A stretch of 64,000 bases of DNA from Penelope pileata (taxonomy: Eukaryota; Chordata; Aves; Galliformes; Cracidae), in the NCBI GenBank assembly GCA_013396635.1, contig WBMW01005660.1, positions 666,507 to 730,506 of the forward strand, read 5' to 3'. Made by a program: the position numbers and the translations under genes. The notes below the pieces were generated by a model. The model worked only from the letters and a program-made list of their open reading frames with translations, was not told the origin of the DNA and did no database searches. Of the stretch, positions 24,961 to 38,347 are shown piece after piece (the first letter of the stretch is position 1; each line of letters opens with the position of its first letter).

Positions 24961-27652
24961 GTAAGGGCTGTACATGCTGTGTTTTCATATTGTACTGGGG
25001 GGTTTTGTACTGCTAAATTTGGGCACATATTTCATTATGGATATAATCACTAACAGATTCACTCCACATGCCTCGTTTGGTCCAAGACCTGGGCTTTGTC
25101 TGGTTTCCCCAGATGCTTATATTTTTAGAAAGTATATTCCAAACCTCACACAACAGGAATTTGTTGAACAATCCCATGTAAGCAGTGGTCTTTCCAAGAG
25201 TACATTTTTTGACCTTTTTTTCAAGCTAAATGTTTTTCTTGGACCTTAGTTTTATTGCTTAGGGTTTTTGTTCTATCAAATAAAATTGAGAATAGGCAAA
25301 TGATTTCCTTCATCAGTATTTATGCGGCAGCAGAAAAGATAGAACACTGTCTTCTTTTCTTTTACTAGTTCATAAATTCTTTCTGTAAAATTGATTACAG
25401 AATAAGCTAGTAATCCAAACACTGCAGTTTATTTTAAAAAATGCAAATGCTTGTGAAAAACTAAACAGCAATAACCTTTTTTATGCAACATTAAATTCTG
25501 TCTTTGGGCAGTTTCTATTTAAGCACCTGACTTACATGACAGAGTTAATTGCTTTGATCATCCTGATATTTTATTTTTCATTAGACCTTTGTTTTGCTAA
25601 CAATGCTCTTTTGATACCATATATCCTCTCTGCTTTCTGCAAACATTTCATGACGTCCTGTTTACTTCTTCTCATATCACAACAACCTTCCCTCAGTTCA
25701 GAGTACGTTTTCCAAAACTGTGGATAATATTGTTTTTTCCACCAGTCAAGTGAGATCAGACTAATGAGAGAGGAACAGAGGCTCAAGGCAGTACTGTCAT
25801 ACTGCTTCAACTATACAACTTTTCCCTTTGGTCCAATGAAAGAGAAGCTGTTGTTCATACACATCAACACACATCAAGTGATCATAAAACGATGGTAATC
25901 CAGCTGAAGCGGGATGCTTTGTCCCAGGATGCTAGTCATTCTGCCATTTACATTTACAAACGTACATATCCTTCTTAAACAGGAATAATATTTGCAGTTT
26001 TAAGATAAGGACAGTCTCATGCGTAAAGGCATGTAATGACTTCTTCAGGAGAAAGAATTTTCTTTTAACTCGTGTACAATGATGCGTAACTGTTGTTTAT
26101 TTACTGCCTTCCTCCGAAGGTGCCTAGAGACAGGATGGCAGAGTTGTACCTGTGATCTGACCTTGTATGGTAGTGCCTGTTTTCTCATAATCACCTGAGT
26201 AGACACCTGGGATAGTGGTCAGTAAAACAGAAAATTGAAGCAGTCTAGTTCTGTAAGTGAAGTAAAACCAGAGGTATCTTAAAGTCCTTTAAGAAGCTGT
26301 TATCAGTGTGGTACTCATATGCCTTGATCCTGCCTCCTACAGTGCTTCTGCATCCTACAACTGTAAGTGTAATGTAAAAGGAAATTGTAGGACAGATAAA
26401 GCAGAGGAAGAAGATTCAGCATGGAGAAATTAACTACAAAGCAGATACCCAGTTACAAGCTACTGTCATCTCCCTTTGCTTTTGCTGTTTAACCATAGGC
26501 CTGCTCTCAAGTGACTCACTTTCTTCCAAGTTGTAATTCCTCAGAAAATGGTGTGAAACAATGGCTTATTCTACCTAAAGGTCATCCTGCTAAAATCTGC
26601 AATCCCAGTCCGTTTCTCCTTCCATTTTTATGAAAGGAGGTCTTTGGGGAAGAGCAGACACAGGCTGCACTATGCCATCATCTGCAAGTTCTGCATCTTC
26701 AGCCTGCAACTGTTATTGAAGCCTCTGTCTAGGATTTGGCTGAGGCTGCAGGTTCAGTGATACCAATACAGTTTATCTGATGTTCTCAGGCTGAGGAAAC
26801 CTACCAGAAAGTAAGAAAAGTGTAATTTTTTTCATCCATCTCAGGGTGTGCCTACCTGTCACAGTTAATGTTCACTATCATCCTACTGCTAGGTAACCAC
26901 ACAGAAGTAATGACTGTAATCATTTAGAAAATTTGTAATTATATAATTACGATTTGCTGCATTTGTGCACTATAGACCCCTCAAGGTTAGCACAATGCAT
27001 TAAAATGAGATAATACCTGCAAATGACCTAGTTACAAAGCAGCCTTTTGGAACTTCCTTTCTTTGTATCTTTAGTTGTCCTTGGGTCCCCTGCTGGTGCA
27101 TGGTTCTTGGTTTATATTTATTTACCTTGAAGTTAGAGATCTGCTGCTTGAGCATTTGTCTTCTCCCTATGTCGTTTTTCCTTCAGCAGAACTGTTTTCA
27201 CTGAAATTCTCTCAGTATAAAATGGAGAAAGTTGCTAATTGTGTTCTCCATGTTTTACCCCTGAATTTTGAACTCTCCCCACCACAAGCTGAAACCTTCT
27301 TACTGAGCTGCACAAATTGCGTGTCAAGTCTCATTTTGTACTCATTTTGTAAAGAAGCACACATGAGGATATTGTTTAAGTTTGGTTCTATTAATGCATT
27401 TTTTCAACTCTAGGTAGAGAAGAGCTTCTGGTTTGTTTCATGTGCGGCTGAATCTTTCATGTATGGAAGGGATCGTGAAATAGAGTTTTTATTTTATGTA
27501 TTTGATAAATGAGAAAACAGGCAAACAAATCTGAACAGAATCACAAAAGTTAGAAGAATATAACTAAATAACTTGATATCGCCTGAGCATTATTCAGGGG
27601 CATGTTATTTGAGAAAGATCCAGTCTTGAAGACTAAAACCTTTTTCTATTCC

Positions 27653-27679
27653 TTTGTTTTTTGTTTGTTTGTTTGTTTT
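27653..27679. repeat. TTTG-type microsatellite
   Basis: A short T-rich run with about four consecutive TTTG units inside an AIG1 intron. It is likely to be polymorphic in length. Confidence 0.9.
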
Positions 27680-29566
27680 CAATCTCTCTCTTCAGTCAGG
27701 AGAGCATTTGTGTAGACACACATAACTTATGCACTGCCTGTGAAGGAGAGCTCTGTATTGCTCTTAAGGAACTGTGCCCAGGCATAGCTTTCACAGACCT
27801 GCATTGCCTGTTGCACACCATACATGGACTTTCAGGATCAAGGCCATGGGATAAGATGGGAAAGGCCGATGGGCTTTATTTAGTATGGCTTGAAAGGGTC
27901 ACAGTTTGTATTGAACTGTTAAATCTAGACTGTGCTAAGAAAACCTAACAGCTTGCCAGTACTACCAGAAAATACTGCCAATGACTGTATGGAGTTGGTT
28001 GTCAAGGAACAGAAAAGAGCCAGAAATGTGTTGCTCCTTGTAATAAGAATGACCTCATGACAGCTAATATCAGAGCCCAATATGTCCCTAAAATAAACTG
28101 AGACAAATACATTTATTTAAAATTGCTTTCTTGTTCCCTCTGCTTTTGAGCACTTGAGGATGCCAAATAAACTGACCCTAAGAATCTGACTCTACTGCTC
28201 TACTTACGCTGGGCTACGTGTTTGGGAGAAAAAGACTTGGTCTGCTCTCTTGTTGCTATCTCAAATCCACTAGGGGTTACCTCCATGTGTGCCAAGCTTG
28301 GACTTGATTCATTCTTTGATAAATCTGTTTAAATATCTCAGATATCTTTAAACTTTCCTTTGAAAATAAAGTTTATCTTTATGTGACTTTAGAAGAATTC
28401 TGTAGATTTGCTGTGTGAAAGCATTTAGATGGAGTAATTTGCTGAATTCTTCTTGAATGAATTTTAGAAAGGAATCTACATTCTGAGAATTTGGAATGAA
28501 TTTGAGTTAGCTGCTGTCAGCTTTACTGTAGGACTTCCACTAATGGTTCTCCTTGGAAGGAGAGGAAGATCAGAAAGAGCAGATGTTGGCAAGAGGATAG
28601 GGATGCAGATTGCTAGGACAAGCCTTGAAATTCAAAAGAGAAGGGTGAAGATTATGGAAGTGACTGATACAGATAGAGTAGGAAAACCAGCATGTGTCTC
28701 CTACACAGGATGTGGTGTGTCTGGGTCTTTTCTGCGGAAAAGGGATTTCCTGCAAAATCATTTTTTCATGGTCATCTTCAATGATATCCACCCACTGAGC
28801 TTGCCTGAAGCAGGACTAGGTTTTTCACATGCTGTTTTAACAGTTGCATCACTCAAAGTGATACATAAACCACAATTTTTTGAAGTAGTTTCTTTTCTTC
28901 ATTAACAAAAGATCTTTAGCCAAAGAATAAATGTACACCTATCTTCTCTGCATAGTCTTGATTTTCCCAGATAGATTTATTGATGGAAAAATGGCAGACA
29001 GGAAGACTCATTACTTCGATAGGTGAGATATACAACATCCACTGTATACCAGAAGTGAAAAATGACTACAAAGTCAAGGTTTTGTCAAATTTTTTAGAAG
29101 GAAACAACAGTGTGTGTTTTCAAATAGCTTTTTCTGTTTTCTACACCAGCTGGTTGAAAACTTCCGAAAATCACCACTTTTTTAACAAACACTTCAATTT
29201 GAATACAGCGTGGGACTGTCTCCACTCCTTTTTTCCTTACCAGTTCTAACAAATGGCGGAGTGAGCTCTATGACCTGTAACACACTCTCCTTCAAAAACA
29301 CACTGCTGCGTCTACACGGGCTGCCACAGAACCAGAACACAGGGAGCTTCAAAGTTAATTTTATCTTCTCAAAAGTAGTCAGCCCAATGCTAGCTTAAAC
29401 TTTTTCTCCCCAGTATATTTTTGCCTGAACAACCCATTTTTCATACCTGTTCAATAACACAGTCTTAAATTGGATCTGAATTTGCACTCCTAAGTAAATC
29501 TTAATGCATGCTTCCCTGTGCTTATCTAACAATGAGGTTGGTCCAGAATAATGACTACTAGAATTG

Positions 29567-29980
29567 CGACGTTGAAGGCATTCATTAGCGTTAGTAATCA
29601 GCAACCTTGTGTGGAGGCTTTATGCCCGCGGCTGATCAGCTCCTTGTTGTGCAGCGCTGCGTTAGCATGCGTTCAGCAGGAGCGAGCCCGCTCAGAAAGG
29701 CCGTCAGGTGAGGTTTCCATGGTAGCAGTCATCCTCTCACTGGTCCCCTCTGAGGTGTAGGCCGTGCAGGAGCAGTCTGTGTCACTGCTCAGTGGAGACA
29801 AGGCCGACATCGCTCTGCCCAAATGCAGTGCTGTATAAGGAAGGTCAGGGTGGCCGATGGCGTGAGGTTGTGACAGTCATCTCAGCAGCACTCAGCACCC
29901 ATGTTCTCAGAGCATGAGTTCCTGCCTGGTGGCTGCGCCAGGGACAGGTTATGGCGGCCATGTCGAACACACGAGCAGCC
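29567..29980. promoter_or_regulatory. Intronic CpG-rich patch, possible alternative promoter or enhancer
   Basis: I count about 20 CpG dinucleotides by eye in roughly 415 bp, with GC visibly above one half, in an otherwise CpG-poor AT-rich intron. TATAAG occurs at about 29834, and a GGCGGCCATG-type sequence near 29953-29962 would resemble an initiator or YY1-like context. This could be a small unmethylated CpG island with promoter or enhancer activity, or the remnant of a GC-rich repeat I do not recognise. No transcript evidence is available from the sequence. Confidence 0.35.
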
Positions 29981-30283
29981 CCACCAAACAGAGCTACCTT
30001 TCTGGGCAGCAAAGAGCAGAGTTCATAAAGTGTACTCAAAAATTCTGGACTAACCAGACACAGCTGACATTCAGGAGCTCATCAGTGATTCAGTGGTCAG
30101 ATTTAGAAAATATTTCTTCTTTCTGACATAAGTGCATTCTAGTAAATGTCACTTCTGCTTGGTTCATGAACTTGAGTGTGTAGGTGCTGTTTAGAAGGTC
30201 CCTTGTAAAGTCCATCTGTAAAGGTGCTTTATGCTGATGTACAGTTTCATCATGTCAGAGGAAAAAAAAAACTGGCTTTTTTT

Positions 30284-30305
30284 CAAGCTTCTTCCTTGAA
30301 GCTTG
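30284..30305. other. Short perfect inverted repeat
   Basis: CAAGCTTC and GAAGCTTG are exact reverse complements separated by a 6-base loop. An A run on the left and T run around 30277-30283 could form an alternative pairing. The stem is too short for a typical microRNA precursor. It is probably fortuitous. Confidence 0.6.
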
Positions 30306-32114
30306 TTTTTCACATGATCATAAAACAAAAGAGCAATAACAGAAAGTCTCTGCTTAGCCAACCTGGGAGTAGAAGACATCCCATAACTTTCTACCAGCTA
30401 TCCCATCCTTTTCTTTGATGGAGTGGAATGTGCTATCCCATGTTACCACAGATTATGCAGTAACCCTTTATGTTTTCACAGATACCTTTTTCTTATCAGT
30501 TTGATTCTGGCACAGAACAAGTTATGGAAAGTTACTGTAAAGTACAGAGATCATTTTCCATATGTGAACTCCCCTGGAGAAGGTGGTTTTAATCTGCATT
30601 TAGATCAGGCAGATTAATTTACAGACACATGTAAATTCCTGCATCAAGTGTGCAACTGCTAGGGATTTGGCTGTAATAAAAGCTTTTCTAAGGAGGAGGA
30701 AAGCTATGACAACCATGCACATTCCCAGGGTGAAGGAGAATCATTAAGCAGGGATTCTATACTCTGTGTGACAGGCATTCATTATAGTCTTTTTGAGTAA
30801 ACTTCTGCATTTCTGCCCTTCAGGAGCCCGTGACTGTTGACGTAGTGATCAAAAGTCTTCCTTAAACAAAAAGTATCAGCAAGTGAAGCAAATCATATGA
30901 ACATGGAAATCCCCATCAATAATTGTCTCTGCAGCTGCTTAGTCTTCTTTCTAGCTGTGCTTCACTGCACGTTTTTCTCCCAAATTGCAGGATCAGAGAG
31001 GAACAGATGATTTACATTCTTACAGAGAGCTCAGCAGCTCAAAATCACAGAATCACAAGCCCCAGCCTGGTCTCTGCTGAACATTTTTTCCAGTTAGTTT
31101 CTGTGATGTTTACTTAGTTTTTTGGCAGCATTTACCTTTCTTAGCTTCCAGCTGCTGGAACGTATGGGCTCTCTCTGCTCCCCTCTGATTTCACCACTCA
31201 CCGTGTCAGATCTCCGTGCAGCAGCTATCCATCCAGAGGATACAGGTGTCAGTGCAGTCACACACAGAGAAACCACGTGCCTGGAGTGCTTCTTGAGACT
31301 GCGTTGCAGTAGAGCTGGCATACTGTCTCTCGGGTTAGTGTACCAATGTTTTCCACTGTAGCTGAAAGCTAAAAATGACTGTGACACCTGCAAGTCACCA
31401 TCATTCTTTTTCCTTTATTGAGTGTTGAGTTGGGTGGAATTTCACTGTTGAGATGTTTTCTTCTTTTTAAAGTTTGTCCCATCTAGAGAAAAATCATTAG
31501 ATCACAAATGATACCAGGTAGGTGAAAGAAAAGAGGAGCAACCTAAAACACAGATGCTGAAGAATTTATTGTTCAAAAGAGAAGCTGAACCGTATGTTTC
31601 TGGCAAACCCAGAAACTGAAGCGCATGCCAACTGTGGAGAGGAAAGCAGCAAACACATAAATGTATGCAAAATGCAACAAAGATGCTCCAGGAAGCGCAA
31701 AGTCAGGGTTTGCAGGGGAGCGTCAGGAGCACTGAACTCCCTTTGGAAAAAGAACTTGCTTAGAATTGTGGGAGTTGTTGCTGTGTCCATGCTGACGTAT
31801 GAAACAGGAGTGTACGTTCTTTGTAAATATAAATGCATCAAGGAAGTGCCTGCTAACATCAGAACCTGAGAACTGGCCAACTGTTCATATTAAATTTTAA
31901 AAAAAGCTGTAACAATACAGGAAATCAGTCTTTGTTTCATCATTTTGGATGTCTGTTCTGGAAAGATATCATCTGGGCGCTCCCAGAAGCTGCATTTAGT
32001 TGCGACTCCCTGTACTTTCAAGGGATTGCTTTTTATGTTACAGTAACTAAGCCGTGCTACTTCTGAAAAATAGGGCTGTGAGAGTCAGCGCTTGGTGTTT
32101 TTGTTCTGTTTCAG

Positions 32115-32278
32115 GGTGTGCTGGATTCACCACGTTACAGGAGTGTGGGTGTACCCACTTCTTGAGCACCTCAGCCCAGGTGTCAAAATAATCTTTTTTG
32201 CAGCCGTTACTGTAATAATTAACATTTTCTACTTGATGGGAGAAGTCCTGAACAACTACATCTGGGATACCCAAAAGT
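32115..32278 (+). CDS. AIG1: AIG1 penultimate coding exon
   Basis: This 164-bp exon continues the AIG1 membrane hydrolase. The first base completes a Trp codon split from the exon at 24845-24960, then 54 codons follow and one base is left over. The product reads VCWIHHVTGVWVYPLLEHL, then a hydrophobic membrane segment, VKIIFFAAVTVIINIFYLMG, and then the strongly conserved EVLNNYIWDTQK. All of this aligns without gaps to human AIG1, with mostly conservative changes. The acceptor is TTTCAG and the donor is GTGAGT, both strong. The conserved histidine pair and aromatic-rich stretch are typical of the family. There are no frameshifts or internal stops, so the gene appears intact here. Confidence 0.96.
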
Positions 32279-35200
32279 GTGAGTATTGTTTTAGAAATAT
32301 TAACTCCTGAAATACTCTGTTAGGATTTGAATATGTTCCCCTGAAAGTCAAAAAGATTTTTAGCAGGCTAAAGTGAAGGAGAATGACAGAAGTTCCATTG
32401 AAACTTCTTGCTTGCTTGCTCTTAAAAGCAGTCAAATGAATGGAATGGCTGCTGGAGAGCATGATGAGCTATGAATATGTATTCTTTTTTATAACTTTTA
32501 ATACTAATTTAAGAGCTGTTAGCAATTACCTGAAAGGTTTACAACCCACTTGGTTTGCAACCCACTTATTAGCTGATGAACCCATTAAATGCCTCTAGAA
32601 TAAAGTATCGTTTTGTAAGAATGCTGTTAATGTTAAGCTTTGACTTAGAAATAATAATTTTAAAAAATTAAGTATTCTCAAATATAAGGTATTTTCCGCT
32701 TGTAAGTTTACCCAAGGAAAATTGATATGTTCTCATCAGTCAAATAATAGGGGTGAAAGATCACCTTAGTACAGGGTGAACATAACTCCATAGACTCTAC
32801 ATTCATCTGCCAAGCCTAGGCCAGCCATTGCTGAGTAGAGGAGAAAGGGAAATAAGACAAACACAAGATTAAAAGTAGGTTTCATTTAGTAGATGTAGAA
32901 TAGATGTTTAGTAGATGTTTTCATTTGTCAAAATGCCTGGAATATTCAAACAACATTCATAACCTCTGCAGGAGCAAATCACAAATGGAGTGAAATCCTT
33001 TCTTGGAGGGAATTCTGTCATTACATTCGTTGGGCCCATAGTGGATTGTCACCATATGAACAGCCTACATCCCATTTTGGGAAACAGAGTGTCCACCAGT
33101 TAATACACTATAAAGTCACATGGTAGCTTACTGCCTACACAAATCTCTTTTAGTGAGTCCTCTAGTACTAGGTAGAGTGTGATTCCATGAGGTCAAATAG
33201 TGTTACTTGCCTTTTACTCATGCTTGCACCCAGATGCAAAGTATCTCATCGGTTTTACCCTAGAAACCGTGTGATGATTGGTCACAGTGTTCGTGTGATT
33301 TTGAGTCCTGAGTTTGATGTCATGTTCTGATCTGTTTTACTTATTTAATTTGGAAAAGGAGTTTGTGAAAAATGCAGTCACAGGGAATACTTTCACTTCA
33401 CCTAAGTCCTATTCGAAGCATAGAAATGTGGTGAAGAATCACATGTTCTTACCAAGTCCATGAATAAGTCAGTGGTGGAAAATCTGCCTCACTATTCCAC
33501 AGCATGAATCTGCTTCTTGTGGCCCTCCACCCCAGAGAAGCTGAGGTTAATCAGGTCATTCTCCCAGTAGGTTCACCATGACTCTATTATCCTCTCTGGT
33601 ATTTCCTTGGTTTGGTAAAAGAATATTGATCCAACCTCCTTTGTGGCTCAAGCACTTGCAATCCAGAAAATGCCATGAGTCACCTGCTATTGTGCTATGC
33701 TTGAAACACTTTGGATAAACCAAACCTGAAGCGTGTGACAGGCGTGCCACAAACACCGGAAATTTAAAATAATGCCAAACTCTCACCATGCAAGGTTTGG
33801 GAAAATATTATTTGGAAACTGTACATTTAAAAGGGACTTTTGAATATTAAGCTTTTGAATTAGAGCAGTCTGCCTTGAGATTTCTGGGGTAAAAGGGGGC
33901 TGTTTTGAGGTTGGAGGGATTTTTTTCCTTTTCCTCTGGAGATGCATTAAAAAAAAAAAACTCACTACTGACAAAATGATTTGCAGTTAGGTTTTTCCAA
34001 GTTAAACCACAAACATGGTAGGCAAGGAAGAATTTGCCCTTTCTACAAGCCAGCGTCTGTCCACAGTTTTGAGGGTATCTGCGTTCCTCCTCAAACTATT
34101 TGTTTCTTCTGCAGTAGACCAGATGAGAAGAAAGGAAAGAGGCTCTTTTTAAAAGGCAAATAAAACAGCTCATTTAAAGCTATTGAAACAGTTCCTTACA
34201 GCAGAAGGCAGGAGGCTCAAGATTGGCTCTGGAGCGGCCTTGTAAACCCACTGTAATCTTTTGGACCCAGCCTCTTGTTTTGGTTGTTAAACCTCTGACC
34301 GTGGCTCTGCACTGCTCTGCCAGCGACACCCAGGGCCATTGTCCTCAGGCTGCTGGCAGGGGCAGCCCCGTTTGTTTCCTTGTTGCTTCTTTCAACAAAG
34401 GCAGCTCCACAGTTGTGTGTTCTGACTGCACATGGCTCTTAGTGCTTCCCGTCCTGGAATTAATCTGCTACGTTTTAACTGTGACTTTTGGTGTAACTGC
34501 CATCTCTGCATAGATTGCCTTAGCAGGTGATCATACTTGTGACTGGATTTTCCTCTCAGTGTTCTCAAAAATTACTTCTTTTTTGCCTCCAGTCCTCAGA
34601 GGTCCTTCTTTTCCAACATGCAGCAGGCCTGAAAACCTCCAAAAGAAATATTTTCATTTGAGATGTTTGGCAGAGAGGGATTACTCAGAAGAACAATACT
34701 TTTGTCAGATACCAATAGTAATTCATTGTCCAGGAACAGGCATATGAAATAGCTGAACGTTTTCATTGCCAGAAAAAACACAATCTGCTGCCCGGCCCAG
34801 CCGTTGCTCAGCTTAGACAAGAGAGAAGTCCTGCAGCAAGGATCAGTTCTTTAAGGAGCTCTGTGCTCTGCTCAGTCCTGAAAGACACGGCCCTTTCAAG
34901 AAGAGGGAGATGCCCTATCAACACTAATTGATTCTTTGCTCCCATACTCTCAAAAAAGGGAGATGTACTTGCACATTTTTGAAAATCCAACATTGAAGGG
35001 GGGGAAGGAGGGGAGGGGCAAAGTTACCGAGTTCTGAAACGCAGATTTAAAAACTTGCTTTCAAATGCAGTCAGCTGCTTGACTTCAGCTATAACAACAT
35101 CCACCTTAATTTGCTCATAGGTAAGGAGAGGAGTTGAGGGAACTGAGTGTTCCCAGTCCCCTGCAGCAGTCAAAGGCTGAGTGTGCGGCAGGGGGTGAGG

Positions 35201-35454
35201 CTGATTTGAAAGTGGTCAGGAGGGAGGGAGGACTCTGCGGTTCATTACTGGACAACCACTGCCATCAGGTGTGCAGATGCTCTTTTCATTCACAGCAGGT
35301 GAGGTAACACATGCAAGAGCGTGTGAGCAAGTAGGTGAGAAACAACAACAATAAAGGGAACAGAAAGATTAATGCATTAAAAGAAACCTCTCTAAATAAA
35401 CTTTGCTTTTATTCATTCCAAGATTTTTAAAAGCTGTTCTCCGTATGCTTTCAG
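32279..35454 (+). other. AIG1: AIG1 last coding intron, 3.2 kb
   Basis: The intron starts GTGAGT and ends in TGCTTTCAG. It is mostly AT-rich with an A12 run at about 33949-33960 and a G-rich stretch near 35000-35230. No coding exon or known repeat was recognised in it. Confidence 0.9.
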
Positions 35455-35492
35455 GTATTGAAGAAGAAAAAGAAAAGCCGAAATTGGACTGA
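35455..35492 (+). CDS. AIG1: AIG1 terminal coding exon with stop codon
   Basis: The last 38 coding bases of AIG1. After the acceptor TTTCAG the first two bases complete a Cys codon begun at 32278, then the frame reads IEEEKEKPKLD and ends at TGA 35490-35492. This is the hydrophilic, charged, presumably cytosolic tail. Human AIG1 ends SMEEEKEKPKLE as I recall, so the tail is nearly identical, but the split codon encodes Cys rather than Ser and the next residue is Ile rather than Met. The small size means it is recognisable only by exact junction phase and homology, both of which fit. Alternative last exons are known for mammalian AIG1, and none was identified here. Confidence 0.94.
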
Positions 35493-36125
35493 ACAATAGA
35501 TGCAACGTGGAGGCTTGTTCATGGCTCCATGGAAGATTTCTCATCCCCAGCAGAGGTTGGCACGGAGAGGAATCTTTTGGAAATCAGGCAGTTTAATGGG
35601 CCCTCCACTCAGTGCGAGGATATTTTGGGGTTTATGTGGAGGGAAAATGATTTTAGCTAAGATTAATAATTATGTTTAAACCTCCATTCCTATTTCTCCA
35701 TGCTTGCATGTGACATACACATATAAGATGTATACTTATCTCCATGGCATTCTCAACGTGTGTTTCTTGCATCAAGTAAGCCATTAAATCCTTAAGTCAT
35801 TAAAGCTTTCCACTTCCACCAAGAAGAACAAGTCCATTCTTTGTATTGTTTGAGAAAATCTTAACCAGGTAGTTCTAATATGGGGAAAGAAAACAAGCCG
35901 ATATATTTCGAAGTATAGTGTAAAAAAAAAGTTAATTGCATGAATGTATCCGAAGAATTCAATATGACTGAAACATAAATGTAAAATAATATAACAGTTG
36001 CCTTAAATTAGTGATGTTAATAATTTTATCAATCCGGTAAAATTTTATTTGCAATGTTAGACTATCTGAAAATGACGCAACTTTTCTTAAATATGCCTAA
36101 ATAAAGACGAAGTTATCCCCAAGTT
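35493..36125 (+). other. AIG1: Probable AIG1 3' untranslated region
   Basis: Non-coding AT-rich sequence from the stop codon to just beyond the first canonical AATAAA. Variant ATTAAA hexamers occur earlier, at about 35783 and 35799, so shorter transcripts are possible. Later AATAAA hexamers near 36498-36507 could allow a longer form. The end coordinate is an estimate. Confidence 0.6.
36100..36105 (+). terminator. AIG1: Candidate AIG1 polyadenylation signal AATAAA
   Basis: This is the first canonical AATAAA after the AIG1 stop, about 610 bases downstream. Two overlapping AATAAA copies at 36498-36507 are alternatives. Confidence 0.55.
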
Positions 36126-38332
36126 TCAGTTTCTTCACATTGATTCTTGAAATTCTAGATGTATTGATGGCATTTGAATTGTATATTTTCAGGTTTTCCA
36201 GTGTCAGCTGTAGATACTATTTCTGCATGAGGATTTTTCTTGTTTTCCTAGTACCAGACCCAGTCCTGCATTTTCAAGTTGTAAGTTCTCAATACATGGC
36301 TGAGCCATTAGCATTGTACCAGAAACAGCATTTAAGCCTTGCTTAAATGTCAGCAAATGTTTAAAGTTAAATGTATGCCTGTTTGTATAAGGAATTCAGT
36401 CCCAAAATACTAGAGATGATCTAAGCTTGACAGAATTCTGTTTAATTATCAGACAATCAAAAATGAACTCTAGTAGGCAGAAAAACTGTAGAATTAAAAT
36501 AAATAAAGTGAACAGAATGATTTTCTACAAGAAATTACTTTATAAAAAGGCAACCTAAAGATCCAAACATCCTGATATTCACACATGTATTCATTGGTGT
36601 ATTTAGATATATTTAGCATATGCAGAACACTTTAAAGGTCTATAATGTTAATGTGTGATTTTTATTACAGAGATTCCTGCAGAGTTTCAATATAACTTAA
36701 CCATGTTCGTGCTCTGGAGCAGTGTGGGGGGAAACGGATCTCGTGCAAATCATGACATGCCTCCCCAGTACTTTTTTAAAATCCAACACTGTTTCTGTAC
36801 ACACGATTGTAGAATGGTGCAGTGTTACAACAATGTGATTTTTAGTTGGTTTCCTTCAAAAATAAGGCATCTGTGATTACATTGCCTTTGGGACTGTCCT
36901 CTCAGGAATTTTAACTCTTTGGTCAGAGTTGCAAAGATTTCAAAACCAAGCAAGTTACTAGAAAATTCCTAAAAATGTGTGGCCAGGTAGAAGAGAAGGA
37001 GCTCACATGGAGCTGCTTTGGTTCTACCCGGTTTGTTCACTCTGGCTCCACGCCAGATAAAACCAAGTACACTGCCCGTGCACTCAGACTGGGTTTGGAA
37101 GCAAATTAGCTGTAGCCATGTGGCCTTGCGTTAGGGTGATTATGCTCTGCTGGACCTGAGCTGAGTTGGCACACATGCACAGTAATTCTGCTACATGGTT
37201 ACCCTATGCACAGAGAACTCGGCTTTGTTGTGATAGATGGTTGCTAGTGGAGGTGGTAAGATGTGTGCTGTTTGCAACAGACTTTAAAAACTCAGGAAGA
37301 GAAGAAAATAGGGATTCAGTCATGTTTCAGTGAGCTGTGTACTGTTCCAACAGCAGCAGTGGCAGTGACACAGGTTGCATTGTGAGGGGATTATCAGCTG
37401 TGGCTTAGGGTGGGAAGCCCAAAGCACAAACCCTTTTGACTTGTTACACATTTCTGTGATTTTTTTTTATTCCATAGGGATTGTTTCCTTCACTGAATTC
37501 AATTGTTCATTCTGATGGAAAGGTGTTAGATAAAAAATCAGACATTCCAAAATGCTGCACAGCTTTACACATTCTGCTAGAGCACATGCTGAATGCTTCT
37601 GCTGTATTTAATGCTCCACGAAATGGCTGAGACCTCAGACTGGCTGTTGATGATAAGACTTCTCTTTCTCAGTAAGTTTGGCACCTGCTCAGGCTGAATA
37701 TTTCTTCTAATAGCATGTTGGTTTAAGTGGTATTGGAAATGTATTAACAATAGAAAGAGAGCAGAAACATGGGAGACTAAAATAGCATAGCCAAATCCAT
37801 GGATGATAGGTGCCAAAGAGGAAGAAGACTCCCATTCAGAGTTACTGCATAGAAACACCCAAAATTGTCTTCCTTTGTATCTGTGAATTCGTGAATATTC
37901 AGCACCTCAGAAAAATAGACTGCCAACCCCTGAGGTTGGCAACATTAGACAAAGGCAATATATGTGACACAAAATGTGATGGGTTTCATTTGGCTTGAGG
38001 AAATTTATAGAATTTGAAGAAGATCCGAACTCAGTTTGTCTTCTCAGGTCTCAGAAAGTTCTCCACCTCCTATGAGCTTTGAATCACAGTATTTAAAGTC
38101 AAAAAAAATTTAGAGCACTAAATCCAACCTATGATGATATAAATAACGTAGGGGCCTGTGTACCCAGAGTGCTCTTCTAGACTGTGTTCATTCCCTTTAG
38201 AATTACACAATCCATCATGCCTAAGAAAGATGATGGATGAATGATGATTAAAGTAAAAGTCACTTGTAAGCTTGCCAAATTTCAACCATCTTGGCTGAAA
38301 TTGTCCCTGAAAGGTATTTCTCTTGGGGGAAC

Positions 38333-38347
38333 TTTTTTTTTTTTTTT
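38333..38347. repeat. T15 homopolymer
   Basis: A run of 15 T residues, possibly the mirror of an old retroposed A-tail. No flanking retroposon was recognised. Confidence 0.95.

Larger units (their letters stand above)
24961..32114 (+). other. AIG1: AIG1 intron, 7.15 kb
   Basis: The intron begins GTAAGG and ends in TTCTGTTTCAG. It contains a TTTG microsatellite, a CpG-rich patch and a short inverted repeat (listed separately). I recognised no other repeat family or coding exon in it. The rest is AT-rich with small chance reading frames. Confidence 0.9.

Noticed and set aside
31047..31062. AATCACAGAATCAC-type string suggesting a CR1 3' end
   Set aside because: The neighbouring sequence does not continue into the CR1 consensus on either side.
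36655..36876. Frame preceded by an acceptor-like TTATTACAG, considered as an alternative AIG1 exon
   Set aside because: It shows no similarity to known AIG1 tails and has no convincing donor. A lone AG after a weak pyrimidine tract is common by chance.
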